A DNA stretch of 64,000 nt, taken from assembly GCF_030143245.1 (NCBI RefSeq), contig NZ_JARJNS010000005.1:372001-436000 (forward strand). The letters are read 5' to 3'. Positions 21,541 to 30,499 of the stretch are shown in pieces. The position numbers and the translations under genes are program-made. The notes beneath the pieces were generated by a model. The model searched no databases and was not told the DNA's origin. It saw only the letters and a program-made list of their open reading frames with translations. Within the stretch, counting starts at the first letter, position 1. Every line of letters begins with the position of its first letter. Origin of the DNA: Rhabdaerophilum sp. SD176. GTDB lineage: Bacteria > Pseudomonadota > Alphaproteobacteria > Rhizobiales > Beijerinckiaceae.

Positions 21541-22314
21541 ATGGCGTTTCGCCTTGGCGCCCTGTTCGATCTGACCGGCCGGACGGCGCTGGTTACGGGT
21601 GGCAACAGCGGCATCGGCCTCGCCATGGCGCGCGCGCTCGGCCTGGCCGGGGCCGAAATCGTGCTGGCCGCGCGCCGGCAGGAGGAAACTGCCAGCGCGA
21701 TTGCGGATCTGACCCGGGAGGGCATTTTCGCCCGGGGCATTCTGGTCGATCTTGCCGCGCCCGACTGTGCGTCCATCGTCCTCGATCAGCTGAAGCTCTT
21801 CGATTGCGAGCCTGACATTCTCGTCAATGCAGCCGGCGTGAATCTGCGGCAGCCCTTTCCGGAGGTGACGGCGGAAGCCTTCGACCTCCACATGGCGCTG
21901 CATCTGCGCGCGCCCTTCCTGCTGACGCAGGCCCTCGCTCCGGCCATGGCGGCGAAAGGCTGGGGGAGGATCCTCAACATTGCCTCGCTGCAGAGCTACC
22001 GCGCCTTCCCGAATTCCGCGCCCTATGGCGCCGGGAAAGGCGGCGTGGTCCAGCTCACCCGCGCCATCGCGGAGGAATGGTCGCGCCATGGCGTGACCTG
22101 CAATGCCATTGCACCCGGCTTCTTCCCGACGCCCCTGACGGCTCCGGTCTTTGCCGATCCCGAGCGTTCGGCCCGCAACGCTGCGCAGACAGCCATCGGC
22201 CGCAACGGCCAGCTGGAAGATCTGCACGGCGTGACCGTCTTCCTCGCCTCGGACGCCTCCGCCTATGTGACGGGCCAGACGCTTGCCGTGGATGGCGGGT
22301 TCACCGCAAAATAG
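21541..22314 (+). CDS. SDR-family dehydrogenase (HpsO-like by position)
   Basis: A 257-residue classical short-chain dehydrogenase. The cofactor motif TGGNSGIG (residues 19-26), NAAG, and the catalytic Ser-Tyr-Lys ([23 protein letters not shown]) are all present, and the C-terminal [12 protein letters not shown] is standard. The ATG directly abuts the stop of the HpsN-like gene. In hps operons a dehydrogenase here is thought to act at C2 of dihydroxypropanesulfonate, interconverting enantiomers with its partner. Confidence 0.9.
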   Translation: MAFRLGALFDLTGRTALVTGGNSGIGLAMARALGLAGAEIVLAARRQEETASAIADLTREGIFARGILVDLAAPDCASIVLDQLKLFDCEPDILVNAAGVNLRQPFPEVTAEAFDLHMALHLRAPFLLTQALAPAMAAKGWGRILNIASLQSYRAFPNSAPYGAGKGGVVQLTRAIAEEWSRHGVTCNAIAPGFFPTPLTAPVFADPERSARNAAQTAIGRNGQLEDLHGVTVFLASDASAYVTGQTLAVDGGFTAK

Positions 22315-22323
22315 GACAGGGTG

Positions 22324-23328
22324 ATGAAAGCGCTTGTCTATCTCGGCCCGAACAGCGTCACCTACCGCGACGAGCCCGATCCGGTGCCGCTGCCGGGCGA
22401 GGTGCTGGTCCGGGTCGAGGCCGTCGGCATTTGCGGTTCGGACATGCATGCCTATCACGGCCATGACAGCCGACGGCCGCCGCCGCTCATCCTCGGGCAT
22501 GAGGCAGCGGGCCGGATCACCGGCGGCCCAAGGGATGGCGAACGCGTGACCATCAACCCGCTCGTCGTCGATCCCGCCTGCCCCTATGCAATCGAGGGGC
22601 GCTGGCATCTCTCGCCAACGCGTCAGATCATCTCGATGCCGCCGCGCCCGGGCGCCTTTGCCGAATTCGTCCGCATCCCCGAGCGCAATGTCGTGGCGAT
22701 CCCGGACTCGATGCCCATTGCCCATGCCGCCCTGGCGGAGCCGGTTGCCGTCGCCTGGCATGCCGTACGGCTCGGCATGGAGAAGCTCCACCAGCCTCTG
22801 GCATCCTGTCGGGTCGTCGTCCTGGGTGGCGGCGCCATCGGTCTGGCCTCGGCGATTGTCGCGCGGCATTTCGGCGCGAAGGACATCCGGATCGCCGAGT
22901 CAAACCCCTTGCGGGCTGGCCTGATCCGCGACGAGGAAGGCTTCACGGTCCATGCGCCCGGCAGCGCCGGGGCTCCGGCGGCGGATTCGGTCGATCTTGT
23001 CATCGATGCCGTCGGCGCGGTGGCCACACGGCAGGCCGCCAGCGCCATGATCCGCCCGGGCGGGGTGATCGTCCATGCCGGGCTGCTGCCCGGCACCGAG
23101 GGGCTGGATATCCGCAAGATCACGCTGCAGGAAGTCACCCTGACCGGCACCTATTGCTACACGCCTGTCGATTTCGTGCAGACCGTTGCAGCACTGGCCT
23201 CCGGGCAGCTGGGCGCCTTGCACTGGTTCGAGCTGCGCCCGCTGGCCGAGGGCGCCGCCGCCTTCCGGGGCATTGACGAGGGCACGGTGCGCGCGCCCAA
23301 GGTTGTGCTCGACTGCCTCGCGACCTGA
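22324..23328 (+). CDS. Zinc-type alcohol dehydrogenase (HpsP-like by position)
   Basis: A 334-residue MDR-fold dehydrogenase. The catalytic-zinc residues are in GICGSDMH and GHEAAGRI, and the nucleotide-binding motif is VVVLGGGAIGLASA. The four-cysteine structural-zinc lobe that normally follows is almost absent: only one Cys (PACPYAIEG) remains in that region. The ATG at 22324 is preferred over GTG at 22321. It ends the plus-strand operon and its stop is 4 bp from that of a convergent gene. Confidence 0.88.
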   Translation: MKALVYLGPNSVTYRDEPDPVPLPGEVLVRVEAVGICGSDMHAYHGHDSRRPPPLILGHEAAGRITGGPRDGERVTINPLVVDPACPYAIEGRWHLSPTRQIISMPPRPGAFAEFVRIPERNVVAIPDSMPIAHAALAEPVAVAWHAVRLGMEKLHQPLASCRVVVLGGGAIGLASAIVARHFGAKDIRIAESNPLRAGLIRDEEGFTVHAPGSAGAPAADSVDLVIDAVGAVATRQAASAMIRPGGVIVHAGLLPGTEGLDIRKITLQEVTLTGTYCYTPVDFVQTVAALASGQLGALHWFELRPLAEGAAAFRGIDEGTVRAPKVVLDCLAT

Positions 23329-23332
23329 GAGC

Positions 23333-24454
23333 TCAACCGAACGCGTCGAGCCGGATGCTCTGGCCTGTCCGGGCGCTTTCCTCGGCCGCAAGCCCGATCC
23401 GCACCGCCTGCAGCCCGTCGGCGAGGGTCACGTCGACCGGGCCGTTTTCCAGCATCGCCGCTCGGAAGCCGAGATGCTGGAAATAGGTCGAGCCGTGATG
23501 GTCACCCGCCTTCAGGATCGCCTCGTCCACGTGCACCTTCCGCCGGACAGGGCCCTTCGGCACCCGTGGCGAGACCACTACCTCGCTGTCCCGCTCGGCT
23601 CCGCCGGGCCAGAACCGCGCCGGCCCGGGAATGAACACCTCGATCTTCGCGGCGTCGCCGGTGGCGGCGATTTCTTCCTGGAACCAGCTGCCCTCCGCAA
23701 ACATGCAGAGATCGAGGCTCGCCCGGCAGCCATTGGCGAAATCGACGATGACGAAGGCATTGTCGAGAATGTCGGGCACCCGGCCGTCATAGCGTTCGTC
23801 GCGATGGTTCACATCGGCGGCCCCGGAAGCATAGACCCGCACCGGCTCCGACCCGACCACCAGCCGCATCAGGTCGAAGAAATGGCAGCATTTCTCGACC
23901 AGGGTCCCGCCGGTCCGTTCGGAAAAGCGGTTCCAGTCGCCGACCTTCTCGAGGAAGGGAAAACGATGCTCGCGGATGGCGAACATCCGCAAGGTGCCGA
24001 TCTCGCCGGCCGAGACGGCACGGCGCAATTCCGCAACCGGCGGCATGTAGCGATATTCCATCGCCACCCAGATCGGGCGCGGATGGCCTGTCGCCATCGC
24101 CTCAAGCCGTCCGCAATCCGCCAGCCGCGTCACGACCGGTTTCTCGACAAGGATGCCCAGCCCCGGGCGGTGCCGCAGAACCGTTTCCAGCACGGCGATA
24201 TGGGTATCGTTCGGGCTTGCAATGACCACGCAATCGAGGGGATCAGCCGCAAGCATCGCTTCAGGTGTGGCATGGCCGCGCGGGCTCTGCCCCAGATGCC
24301 GCCCGGCCTCTGCAATCGACAGCGCGACCTGTTCGGCGCTCGGATCGGCGATGGCGACAAGCTCGGATCCGGGGATCAGGCCGAGATTTCGGATATGCTC
24401 CCGGCCCATCATGCCCGCGCCGATCAGGCCATAGCGCAGAGGCTGCGCGCTCAT
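23333..24454 (-). CDS. Gfo/Idh/MocA-family oxidoreductase
   Basis: A 373-residue sugar-type dehydrogenase. The N-terminal Rossmann motif is GLIGAGMMGREHIRNL, and the family lysine lies in ILVEKPVVT (EKP motif, near residue 98), with a C-terminal alpha/beta substrate domain. Members oxidise or reduce hydroxyl groups of sugars and inositols. The start overlaps the end of the isomerase-like gene upstream by 4 bp, so it is the third gene of the aldolase-isomerase-dehydrogenase operon. The specific substrate is unknown. Confidence 0.88.
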   Translation of the reverse strand: MSAQPLRYGLIGAGMMGREHIRNLGLIPGSELVAIADPSAEQVALSIAEAGRHLGQSPRGHATPEAMLAADPLDCVVIASPNDTHIAVLETVLRHRPGLGILVEKPVVTRLADCGRLEAMATGHPRPIWVAMEYRYMPPVAELRRAVSAGEIGTLRMFAIREHRFPFLEKVGDWNRFSERTGGTLVEKCCHFFDLMRLVVGSEPVRVYASGAADVNHRDERYDGRVPDILDNAFVIVDFANGCRASLDLCMFAEGSWFQEEIAATGDAAKIEVFIPGPARFWPGGAERDSEVVVSPRVPKGPVRRKVHVDEAILKAGDHHGSTYFQHLGFRAAMLENGPVDVTLADGLQAVRIGLAAEESARTGQSIRLDAFG

Positions 24455-25872
24455 GGCGCTGCCCTCTCGGGGGTGAGGTCGATCACGGGAAGGCCGCGTG
24501 TCGCCGCCCAGGCTTCGAGCGCCCCGCGAAAATCGCCATAGGCGAAAGCGACATGGTGCTCCAGCATAGCGCCGATCAGGCGCGAGCCGGCCTGCTTCGC
24601 CCCGCCATCGAAGCGCACCACCGCGCTCGTGCCGGTGAAACTCATCGGCGCCCGGATCACCTCGCCGGTGCCGAGCGCCAGAGCCAGCCCGTTTCGCGCC
24701 TGGGTGAGCCGCGCCATCGTGATCCGGCCCGGCTTAAGCGTGAATTCCGCCAGCAGCGGCATCTTCCGGTTGGAATGGATCTGCGCCCGGGCCGGGCATT
24801 CCGGATCACGCATGGAAAGCGGCGCCGAGCCACAATGCCAGAACACGCCGGTATCGCTGGCTTCGTCCATATCCACGATATCGACCAGCCAGCCGGTCTG
24901 CCCTGACGCGGCATTGACCAGCAGCGTTGTCACCGCGCCCATCACGTCGGCTTCGCAGGCGCAGGGCGTCCCGGCCTCGGTCAGGATACCCATCGGCCCG
25001 CAAATGGCGCAGCCATATTCGGTGAAGGTCTCCGGCCAGCAGCGGACGGCTAAGGCATCGAGAGTGTGCTCCGCCTTCAGCCCCCGCAGGCCCTCGAGCA
25101 GGCGCAGCGATTTCTCGAGCTGGCCCTGATCCACCGACTCGGTGCCGGCATAGGCCTGCCGGGCCTCGGCAAGATCATGCGCCGTTGTATCGGCATCGGC
25201 GGCGCGGGCCCGTTCGAACAGGTCGCCCAGCGGAAGCGGCGTCACGCCGCCACCGACCAGCAGGCCCGCCACACGGTCCGCATCGTAGCGGCAGGTATCG
25301 AACCCGGCGGGATGTTCGCCGACCAGCCCGATCCGCCGGTTGCGGAGGGCAGCGTCGATCGCCACGACAGCGGCATCCGGGGCAGCATCGGCGTGCGCCG
25401 GCCGCAGGGGCAAGGCCGGGAGGGCGGTTGCAGTCAGCGCGACCCGGATTGTTTCCGCGAGATCGGGGGCTTCCGGTGCGGCGAACAGCCAGCCATGCGG
25501 GATCTCCGCCCGTCCCAGAGCATGGGCGGCAAGGTTCAGGCCGCAATAGGAATTGAGCCGCAGCCGCCCGCCCGCCCGCGGTTCCGGGAAGGCCCAGAGG
25601 GCGAGGGGGAGCCCCGGGAAGGCCCGCGCGATTTCCACCGTCATCGAGGCATCGGTGAAGGTGATCTGCAGCAGCAGGATGCCGCCCAGAGCGGCCGGGT
25701 CGATGCCGGCCATCGCCGCGCGCGCGGCCGCCGCATCGAACAGCAGCGAGCGGGGCCCGCAAGTCGGGAAGCCGGCGGCATCAAGCCTGGCGAAAGCAGC
25801 GGCGGCGTAGCTTTCGGCGAAGGGAACGTCGAAGGTCGGTCGTGCAAGCGGAAGAACCAGAACGGGCTTCAT
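24451..25872 (-). CDS. L-fucose/L-arabinose isomerase-family protein
   Basis: A 473-residue protein whose layout (N-terminal Rossmann-like domain, central VRCWPETFTEYGCAICGPMGIL, then DIVDMDEASDTGVFWHCGSAP) resembles the fucose isomerase family, which uses a metal to interconvert aldoses and ketoses. The ATG at 25872 begins MKPVLVLPLARPTFDVPFAE; the further upstream frame overlaps the aldolase gene and is not needed. It lies between the aldolase and the Gfo/Idh dehydrogenase. Family membership is likely; the sugar is unknown. Confidence 0.75.
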   Translation of the reverse strand: MKPVLVLPLARPTFDVPFAESYAAAAFARLDAAGFPTCGPRSLLFDAAAARAAMAGIDPAALGGILLLQITFTDASMTVEIARAFPGLPLALWAFPEPRAGGRLRLNSYCGLNLAAHALGRAEIPHGWLFAAPEAPDLAETIRVALTATALPALPLRPAHADAAPDAAVVAIDAALRNRRIGLVGEHPAGFDTCRYDADRVAGLLVGGGVTPLPLGDLFERARAADADTTAHDLAEARQAYAGTESVDQGQLEKSLRLLEGLRGLKAEHTLDALAVRCWPETFTEYGCAICGPMGILTEAGTPCACEADVMGAVTTLLVNAASGQTGWLVDIVDMDEASDTGVFWHCGSAPLSMRDPECPARAQIHSNRKMPLLAEFTLKPGRITMARLTQARNGLALALGTGEVIRAPMSFTGTSAVVRFDGGAKQAGSRLIGAMLEHHVAFAYGDFRGALEAWAATRGLPVIDLTPERAAP

Positions 25873-25876
25873 CGGG

Positions 25877-26890
25877 TCAGGATTCCGGATAGGCGTGGCG
25901 GAAATTCTCGGTGGCATCGGCAAGACAGGCTCCGCCCCAGCCGGTCCACCATGGCGCGGCCCGGGCATCGGTCAACGCGTTGATCTCGCGCATATAGTCC
26001 ACCGCGCGCCCTGCAAGACCCGCCTCGATCGCCGCCCAGTCCGGATAGGCCTTGAAGGCCTCCGACCAGATGGCCCTGCCGGCAAGATAGCCGGATGCGC
26101 CGGCACGATAGGCATGGTCCAGAACGGCTGTGAACTCGGTCATCCCGGCCCCGGCGGAGAGCATCACCCAGGGGCGGCCGCACAGCCGGCCCATCTCGTC
26201 GAACAGGGCCTGGACCGATGCGGAACCGTCGCAATCGCGTGCCGGCACCGGGCTTTCGAGCTTGAAGACATCGACGCCGTATTCGGGCTTGGCGAATTCC
26301 GCCACGCTTTCGAGAACCAGCGCGCTCTTCTTGTCGGCCATCTCGATATATTGCGTGGTCTGGTTCTTCTCGCCCGGCAGCGGATAGACCAGAAGTTCGA
26401 ACAGGAAGGGAATATCGTGCTGCTTGCAGGCCTCGCCGACGCGGCGTGTAAAGGCCTTCTGATGGTCATTGACCGCCGCCGGCGCGTCGGGCCGGTACCA
26501 GGCCAGCACCTTGACGGCATCCGCGCCCATCCGGCGGATCTTGGTGACAGACCAGCCGTTGATCTCTGACGAGAGCCGCCCCTCCGCCGTCTCGCGGAAG
26601 GCGGAATCCTCCAGCGTCATGATCAGGCCCTTCCGCGGATCGAGCACCGTCTCGGCCATCGGATAGGCATAGTTCGGGTCGAGCAGCATCGCGGTCGATT
26701 CGATCTGCAGGCGCTCGACCAGCAGCGTCTTGAACCGCGCCACTGCCTCCCAAGGCGCGGTTCCGCCATGCGCTGTAGCGATCGGATTGACGATCGGCGG
26801 GCGCTGGTCGACGGCGGTCATCTTGAACCGGCCGGTGGCATCCGCCATGCGGCGAAGACCGCGCAATTTCCCTGCACTGAGCGCTTTCAT
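25877..26890 (-). CDS. Class I aldolase, LacD/YihT (SqiA)-like
   Basis: A 337-residue TIM-barrel aldolase. It shares with tagatose-bisphosphate aldolase LacD and sulfofructose-phosphate aldolase YihT the N-terminal GRFKMTAVDQR, the Schiff-base lysine in VDVFKLESPV, and PWVMLSAGAG with GASGYLAGRAIWS near the end. ATG 26890 has a GGAGGAA site; the open frame upstream runs through the promoter region and is not coding. It is the first gene of the minus-strand operon, with the 21-bp palindrome about 90 bp upstream. Either a sugar phosphate or a sulfo-sugar phosphate could be the substrate. Confidence 0.8.
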   Translation of the reverse strand: MKALSAGKLRGLRRMADATGRFKMTAVDQRPPIVNPIATAHGGTAPWEAVARFKTLLVERLQIESTAMLLDPNYAYPMAETVLDPRKGLIMTLEDSAFRETAEGRLSSEINGWSVTKIRRMGADAVKVLAWYRPDAPAAVNDHQKAFTRRVGEACKQHDIPFLFELLVYPLPGEKNQTTQYIEMADKKSALVLESVAEFAKPEYGVDVFKLESPVPARDCDGSASVQALFDEMGRLCGRPWVMLSAGAGMTEFTAVLDHAYRAGASGYLAGRAIWSEAFKAYPDWAAIEAGLAGRAVDYMREINALTDARAAPWWTGWGGACLADATENFRHAYPES

Positions 26891-26982
26891 CAGGCCGATT
26901 CCTCCGGACAGATCGGGGTTTCGCGCCTTCAGGCCCGCCTTTCGGGCTGGCGACGCGAAAGCTGGATTGCCAAGAACGATTA

Positions 26983-27003
26983 GTCTTATATAAGTTATAA
27001 GAC
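26983..27003. promoter_or_regulatory. 21-bp palindromic operator between divergent operons
   Basis: GTCTTATA-TAAGT-TATAAGAC: perfect 8-bp arms and a 5-bp spacer, in a notably AT-rich spot between the aldolase operon (minus) and the sugar ABC operon (plus). The form is like a GntR-family operator, but no regulator gene is adjacent. It would let one regulator control both transcripts. Confidence 0.82.
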
Positions 27004-27093
27004 AAGAGAGAGCTTCCACCCAGGCGGTTGGGACTGCCCGCGATTGGCCTCCGGGTTCACCCACACGCTCAAGGAAGCGGGAGGGGACACGCC

Positions 27094-28158
27094 GTGGCCG
27101 GGATCGAGATCGCCCAGGTTGTGAAGGCCTATGGATCGGTGCCGGTCATCCATGGCATTGACCTCTCGGTCCGCGATGGCGAGTTCGTCGTGCTGGTTGG
27201 CCCGTCGGGCTGTGGCAAATCCACGCTTCTTCGCATGATTGCCGGTCTCGAAAGCGTGACCGGCGGCACGATCCGCATCGGCGACAGGGTGGTGAATGAC
27301 CTGCCCCCGCGCGACCGTGACATTGCCATGGTTTTCCAGGATTACGCGCTCTATCCGCATCGCACAGTGGCGGAGAATGTTGGATTCGGCCTTCGCATGC
27401 GCGGCGTCGATGCCGCGACTATCGCGAGGAAGGTCAACGAAGCGGCCGAGATCCTGCAGATCACCCATCTGCTCGATCGCAAGCCCGGCCAGCTCTCCGG
27501 CGGCCAGCGCCAGCGCGTGGCGATGGGCCGGGCGATCGTGCGCGATCCCAAGGTCTTCCTGTTCGACGAGCCCCTGTCCAATCTCGATGCCCAGCTCCGG
27601 GCCGAGATGCGGGTCGAGATCAAGAAACTGCACCAGCGTTTCGGCACGACGATCATCTACGTCACGCATGACCAGGTCGAGGCAATGACGCTTGCAGACC
27701 GGATCGCCATTCTCAAGGCTGGCCATGTCGAGCAATTCGCCACGCCGGACGAGGTCTACCGCCAGCCACGATCGACCTTCGTTGCGCGCTTCATCGGGTC
27801 GCCGGCGATGAATATCGTGCCGGCGAAGATCGTCCCGGATGCCACCACGATCACGCTGGCAGGCGGAGCGTCCGTTGCAGCGCCAGCCTCTTTCGCCCGG
27901 GCGCGCGGCCGCGACGTGCTGCTCGGTCTGCGGGCCGAACATCTGCGCCTTGCCGGGGCGGAAGGCGTGCCGGCCCGGACTGTCATCGTCGAGCCGCTCG
28001 GCTCCGATACCCTTGCGCTGATGCAGGTCGGGGCCGTGGAAATGACCGGACGTTTCCCGCCTTCCGCGCCCCTCCGGGCCGGTGGCGAGGTGGCACTCGG
28101 GCTCGATCTCGACCAGGCACATCTCTTCGATCCGGAAACCGGACTGGCGATCGTCTGA
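27094..28158 (+). CDS. Sugar ABC transporter ATPase, UgpC/MalK type
   Basis: A 354-residue ATPase with Walker A (GPSGCGKST), signature ([19 protein letters not shown]), Walker B ([12 protein letters not shown]) and a C-terminal TOBE/regulatory domain from about residue 235, the layout of carbohydrate importers. The start is GTG at 27094, with GGGAGGGG about ten bases upstream; no ATG fits. It is the first gene of the plus-strand operon behind the 21-bp palindrome. Confidence 0.93.
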   Translation: MAGIEIAQVVKAYGSVPVIHGIDLSVRDGEFVVLVGPSGCGKSTLLRMIAGLESVTGGTIRIGDRVVNDLPPRDRDIAMVFQDYALYPHRTVAENVGFGLRMRGVDAATIARKVNEAAEILQITHLLDRKPGQLSGGQRQRVAMGRAIVRDPKVFLFDEPLSNLDAQLRAEMRVEIKKLHQRFGTTIIYVTHDQVEAMTLADRIAILKAGHVEQFATPDEVYRQPRSTFVARFIGSPAMNIVPAKIVPDATTITLAGGASVAAPASFARARGRDVLLGLRAEHLRLAGAEGVPARTVIVEPLGSDTLALMQVGAVEMTGRFPPSAPLRAGGEVALGLDLDQAHLFDPETGLAIV

Positions 28159-28180
28159 CAACAACAAACGGGAGGAAACC

Positions 28181-29455
28181 ATGACATCACGCTTCACCCG
28201 CCGCATGGCCGCACGGCTGGGCCTGGCTGCCGGCCTCGCTTTGGCCGGCGCCGCCTATGCCCAGGCCCAGACGACGCTGCGCATCTTCACCGGCGGCCAG
28301 CAGCGCCCCGATGTGATGCGCCAGATCGTTGACGGCTACATGAAGGCCAATCCGAACGTGAAGGTCGAGGTCGAGGTCGGCGGTGCCACCTCCGAACAGC
28401 AGCAGCAATATCTCAATACCGTGCTGGCCTCGAAGGATTCCGCGCTCGACCTGATCCTCATCGATGTCATCCGCCCGGCGCAATGGGCGGCCGCGCAATG
28501 GGCCGAACCGCTCGATGCCTATCTCGGTGCCGAGAAGGACGCGATCATGGCGCGCTATCTCCCGGCTTACCGGGCGGCGAATATCGTCAATGGCAAGGTC
28601 ATCGCGCTGCCCTATTTCGCCGATGCCCAGTTCCTCTATTACCGCAAGGACCTGCTGGAAAAGCATGGCCTCCAGCCGCCGAAAACCTGGGATGAGCTGA
28701 AGGCTGCCGCCCGGAAGATCATGGCGGCCGAGGGCAATGCCAATCTCCGCGGCTTCGAGACGGCCGGCGCCCCGATCGAGGGCACCGTCTGCACCTATCT
28801 CGTTCCGCTCTGGGGTTCGGGCGAAGACATGCTGAAGGGTGGCAAGCTCAATCTCGCCGGGGCCGCCGCGAAGAAGCCCTTCGAGCTCTGGGCCGATCTC
28901 AAGGCGGCGAACGTCACGCCGCCCAACCTCGCGGAAATCCCGACAGACCGCATCCGCCAGAACATGCAGGCCGGCAACCTGATCTTCGGCATGAGCTGGG
29001 GCTACGTCTGGAACCGCCTGCAGAACGACGCGGACTCGACCGTGAAGGGCAAGATCGGTGTCGTGCCGCTGCCCGGCTTCACGGCCGACAGGCAGGCCAC
29101 CTGCATCGGCGGCTGGCAGGTCGCGGTCTCGGCCTTTTCGAAGAACAAGGCCGAGGCGGCGAAGCTCGCGCGCTATCTGTCCTCGCCGGAAGTGGCGAAG
29201 CAGCAGGCCATCCTTGCCTCGCATCTCCCGGTCTTCCCGGGCGTCTATACCGATGCCGACGTACTGAAGGCCAATCCCTGGTTCGAGCAGGCCCTGCCGG
29301 TGGTCCAGTCGGCCCGCTCGCGCCCGGTGACGCCGCGTTACACAGAAGTCTCCGAAATCATGCGGACCAACATGAATGCCTTCCTGGCTGGCACCAAGAC
29401 CGCCGATCAGGCGCTGGGCGACATGACGAATCGCCTCGGCGCGATCTTCCGGTAA
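28181..29455 (+). CDS. Sugar ABC transporter substrate-binding protein
   Basis: A 424-residue family-1 extracellular solute-binding protein (MalE-like). A signal peptide (RFTRRMAARLGLAAGLALAG, cleavage after AQAQ) is followed by TLRIFTGGQQRPDVMRQIVD and the typical late segment GIGGWQ-like (CIGGWQVAVSAFSKNKAEAA). A GGAGGAAA site lies just before ATG 28181. The family binds oligosaccharides, sugar alcohols or glycerol derivatives; the ligand here is not known. Confidence 0.9.
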   Translation: MTSRFTRRMAARLGLAAGLALAGAAYAQAQTTLRIFTGGQQRPDVMRQIVDGYMKANPNVKVEVEVGGATSEQQQQYLNTVLASKDSALDLILIDVIRPAQWAAAQWAEPLDAYLGAEKDAIMARYLPAYRAANIVNGKVIALPYFADAQFLYYRKDLLEKHGLQPPKTWDELKAAARKIMAAEGNANLRGFETAGAPIEGTVCTYLVPLWGSGEDMLKGGKLNLAGAAAKKPFELWADLKAANVTPPNLAEIPTDRIRQNMQAGNLIFGMSWGYVWNRLQNDADSTVKGKIGVVPLPGFTADRQATCIGGWQVAVSAFSKNKAEAAKLARYLSSPEVAKQQAILASHLPVFPGVYTDADVLKANPWFEQALPVVQSARSRPVTPRYTEVSEIMRTNMNAFLAGTKTADQALGDMTNRLGAIFR

Positions 29456-29462
29456 GGTGCAG

Positions 29463-30374
29463 ATGAGCGACACGATCCGCCACCGCCTGACGCCGCTGGA
29501 AAAATCGGAGCGCCGGCTTGGCTTTGCCATGCTGGCCCCCGCTTTCCTGCTGCTGGCGGCAGTGGTGCTCTACCCGATCGTCGAGCTCATCCGGAACTCG
29601 TTCCATTTCAACCATCTCGCCCAGCCCTGGATGGGCACGCCCTTCGTGGGGTTCGAGAACTACGTGAAGGCCCTCGGCGATGACCGTTTCCACGAGGCGG
29701 TGCTCCACACCGTGCTTTACGTTCTCGTCACCGTGCCCGGCGCTGTTGTGATCGGGCTGGGCCTCGCCCTGCTGGCCAACCAGCCCTTCAGCGTGAAATG
29801 GCCGGTGCGCCTCGGCTTGCTCCTGCCCTGGGCGCTGCCGCTGGTCTTTGCCGGCCTGATCTTCCGCTGGTTCTTCGAGTACAATCAGGGCATCGCCAAT
29901 GCGATGCTGCGCGGTCTCGGCCTCGAGCCGCTGAATTGGCTGACCTCGCCAGGCCTTGCCTTCTTTGCGATCTGCCTCGCGATCATCTGGAAATCCTCGA
30001 GCTTCGTCGCGCTCGTGCTGCTCGCGGGGCTGCAGACCATCCCGAAGAGCTTCTACGAAGCGGCGGAAGTCGACGGCGCGACGAAATGGCAGCAATTCCG
30101 CGAGATAACCCTGCCCATGCTGCGCCCAGCGATTTTCGTGGCGCTGATCTTCCGCACCATCACGGCCATCCAGACCTTCGATATCCCCTATGCGATGACC
30201 AATGGCGGGCCGGGCAATTCCACCGAGACGCTGGCCATGTATATCCACAAGACCACCGTCGATTTCCTCGATCTCGGCTATGGCTCCGCTTTGGCCGTGC
30301 TGATGTTCATCGTCTCGGCTGTGATCACCTCGGTCTATCTCCGGCATACCCGCCGCGATCCGGGGAGGCACTGA
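29463..30374 (+). CDS. Sugar ABC transporter permease (MalF/UgpA type)
   Basis: A 303-residue membrane protein with six predicted helices and the EAA loop EAAEVDGATKWQQFREITLP. ATG 29463 is preferred over a GTG two codons upstream. The last residues, DPGRH-stop, are repeated twice downstream within a tandem repeat (30357-30498), showing that the 3' end of this gene was copied. Confidence 0.9.
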   Translation: MSDTIRHRLTPLEKSERRLGFAMLAPAFLLLAAVVLYPIVELIRNSFHFNHLAQPWMGTPFVGFENYVKALGDDRFHEAVLHTVLYVLVTVPGAVVIGLGLALLANQPFSVKWPVRLGLLLPWALPLVFAGLIFRWFFEYNQGIANAMLRGLGLEPLNWLTSPGLAFFAICLAIIWKSSSFVALVLLAGLQTIPKSFYEAAEVDGATKWQQFREITLPMLRPAIFVALIFRTITAIQTFDIPYAMTNGGPGNSTETLAMYIHKTTVDFLDLGYGSALAVLMFIVSAVITSVYLRHTRRDPGRH

Positions 30375-30498
30375 GCATGGCCAGCAAAAGTGGGTTCCGG
30401 TTTTGCGTCCGGCCATGCGATCCGGGGAGGCACTGAGCATGGCCAGCAAAAGTGGTTTCCGGTTTTGCGTCCGGCCATGCGATCCGGGGAGGCACTAA
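30357..30498. repeat. Palindromic repeat in tandem, with copied gene end
   Basis: An 18-bp sequence that encodes DPGRH-stop of the upstream permease (30357-30374) occurs three times, at 30357, 30419 and 30481. Between copies lies a 44-bp palindromic element (30375-30418 and 30437-30480), making two 62-bp units that differ at only two positions. Each element has outer arms GCATGGCC/GGCCATGC and inner arms GCAAAA/TTTTGC. It resembles the short intergenic palindromes common in Hyphomicrobiales. The last copy supplies the GGGGAGG site for the next gene. Confidence 0.93.
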
Positions 30499-30499
30499 C

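Noticed and set aside
30375-30498. CRISPR array
   Set aside because: Only two units with no variable spacers; each unit is a palindrome plus a copied gene end.
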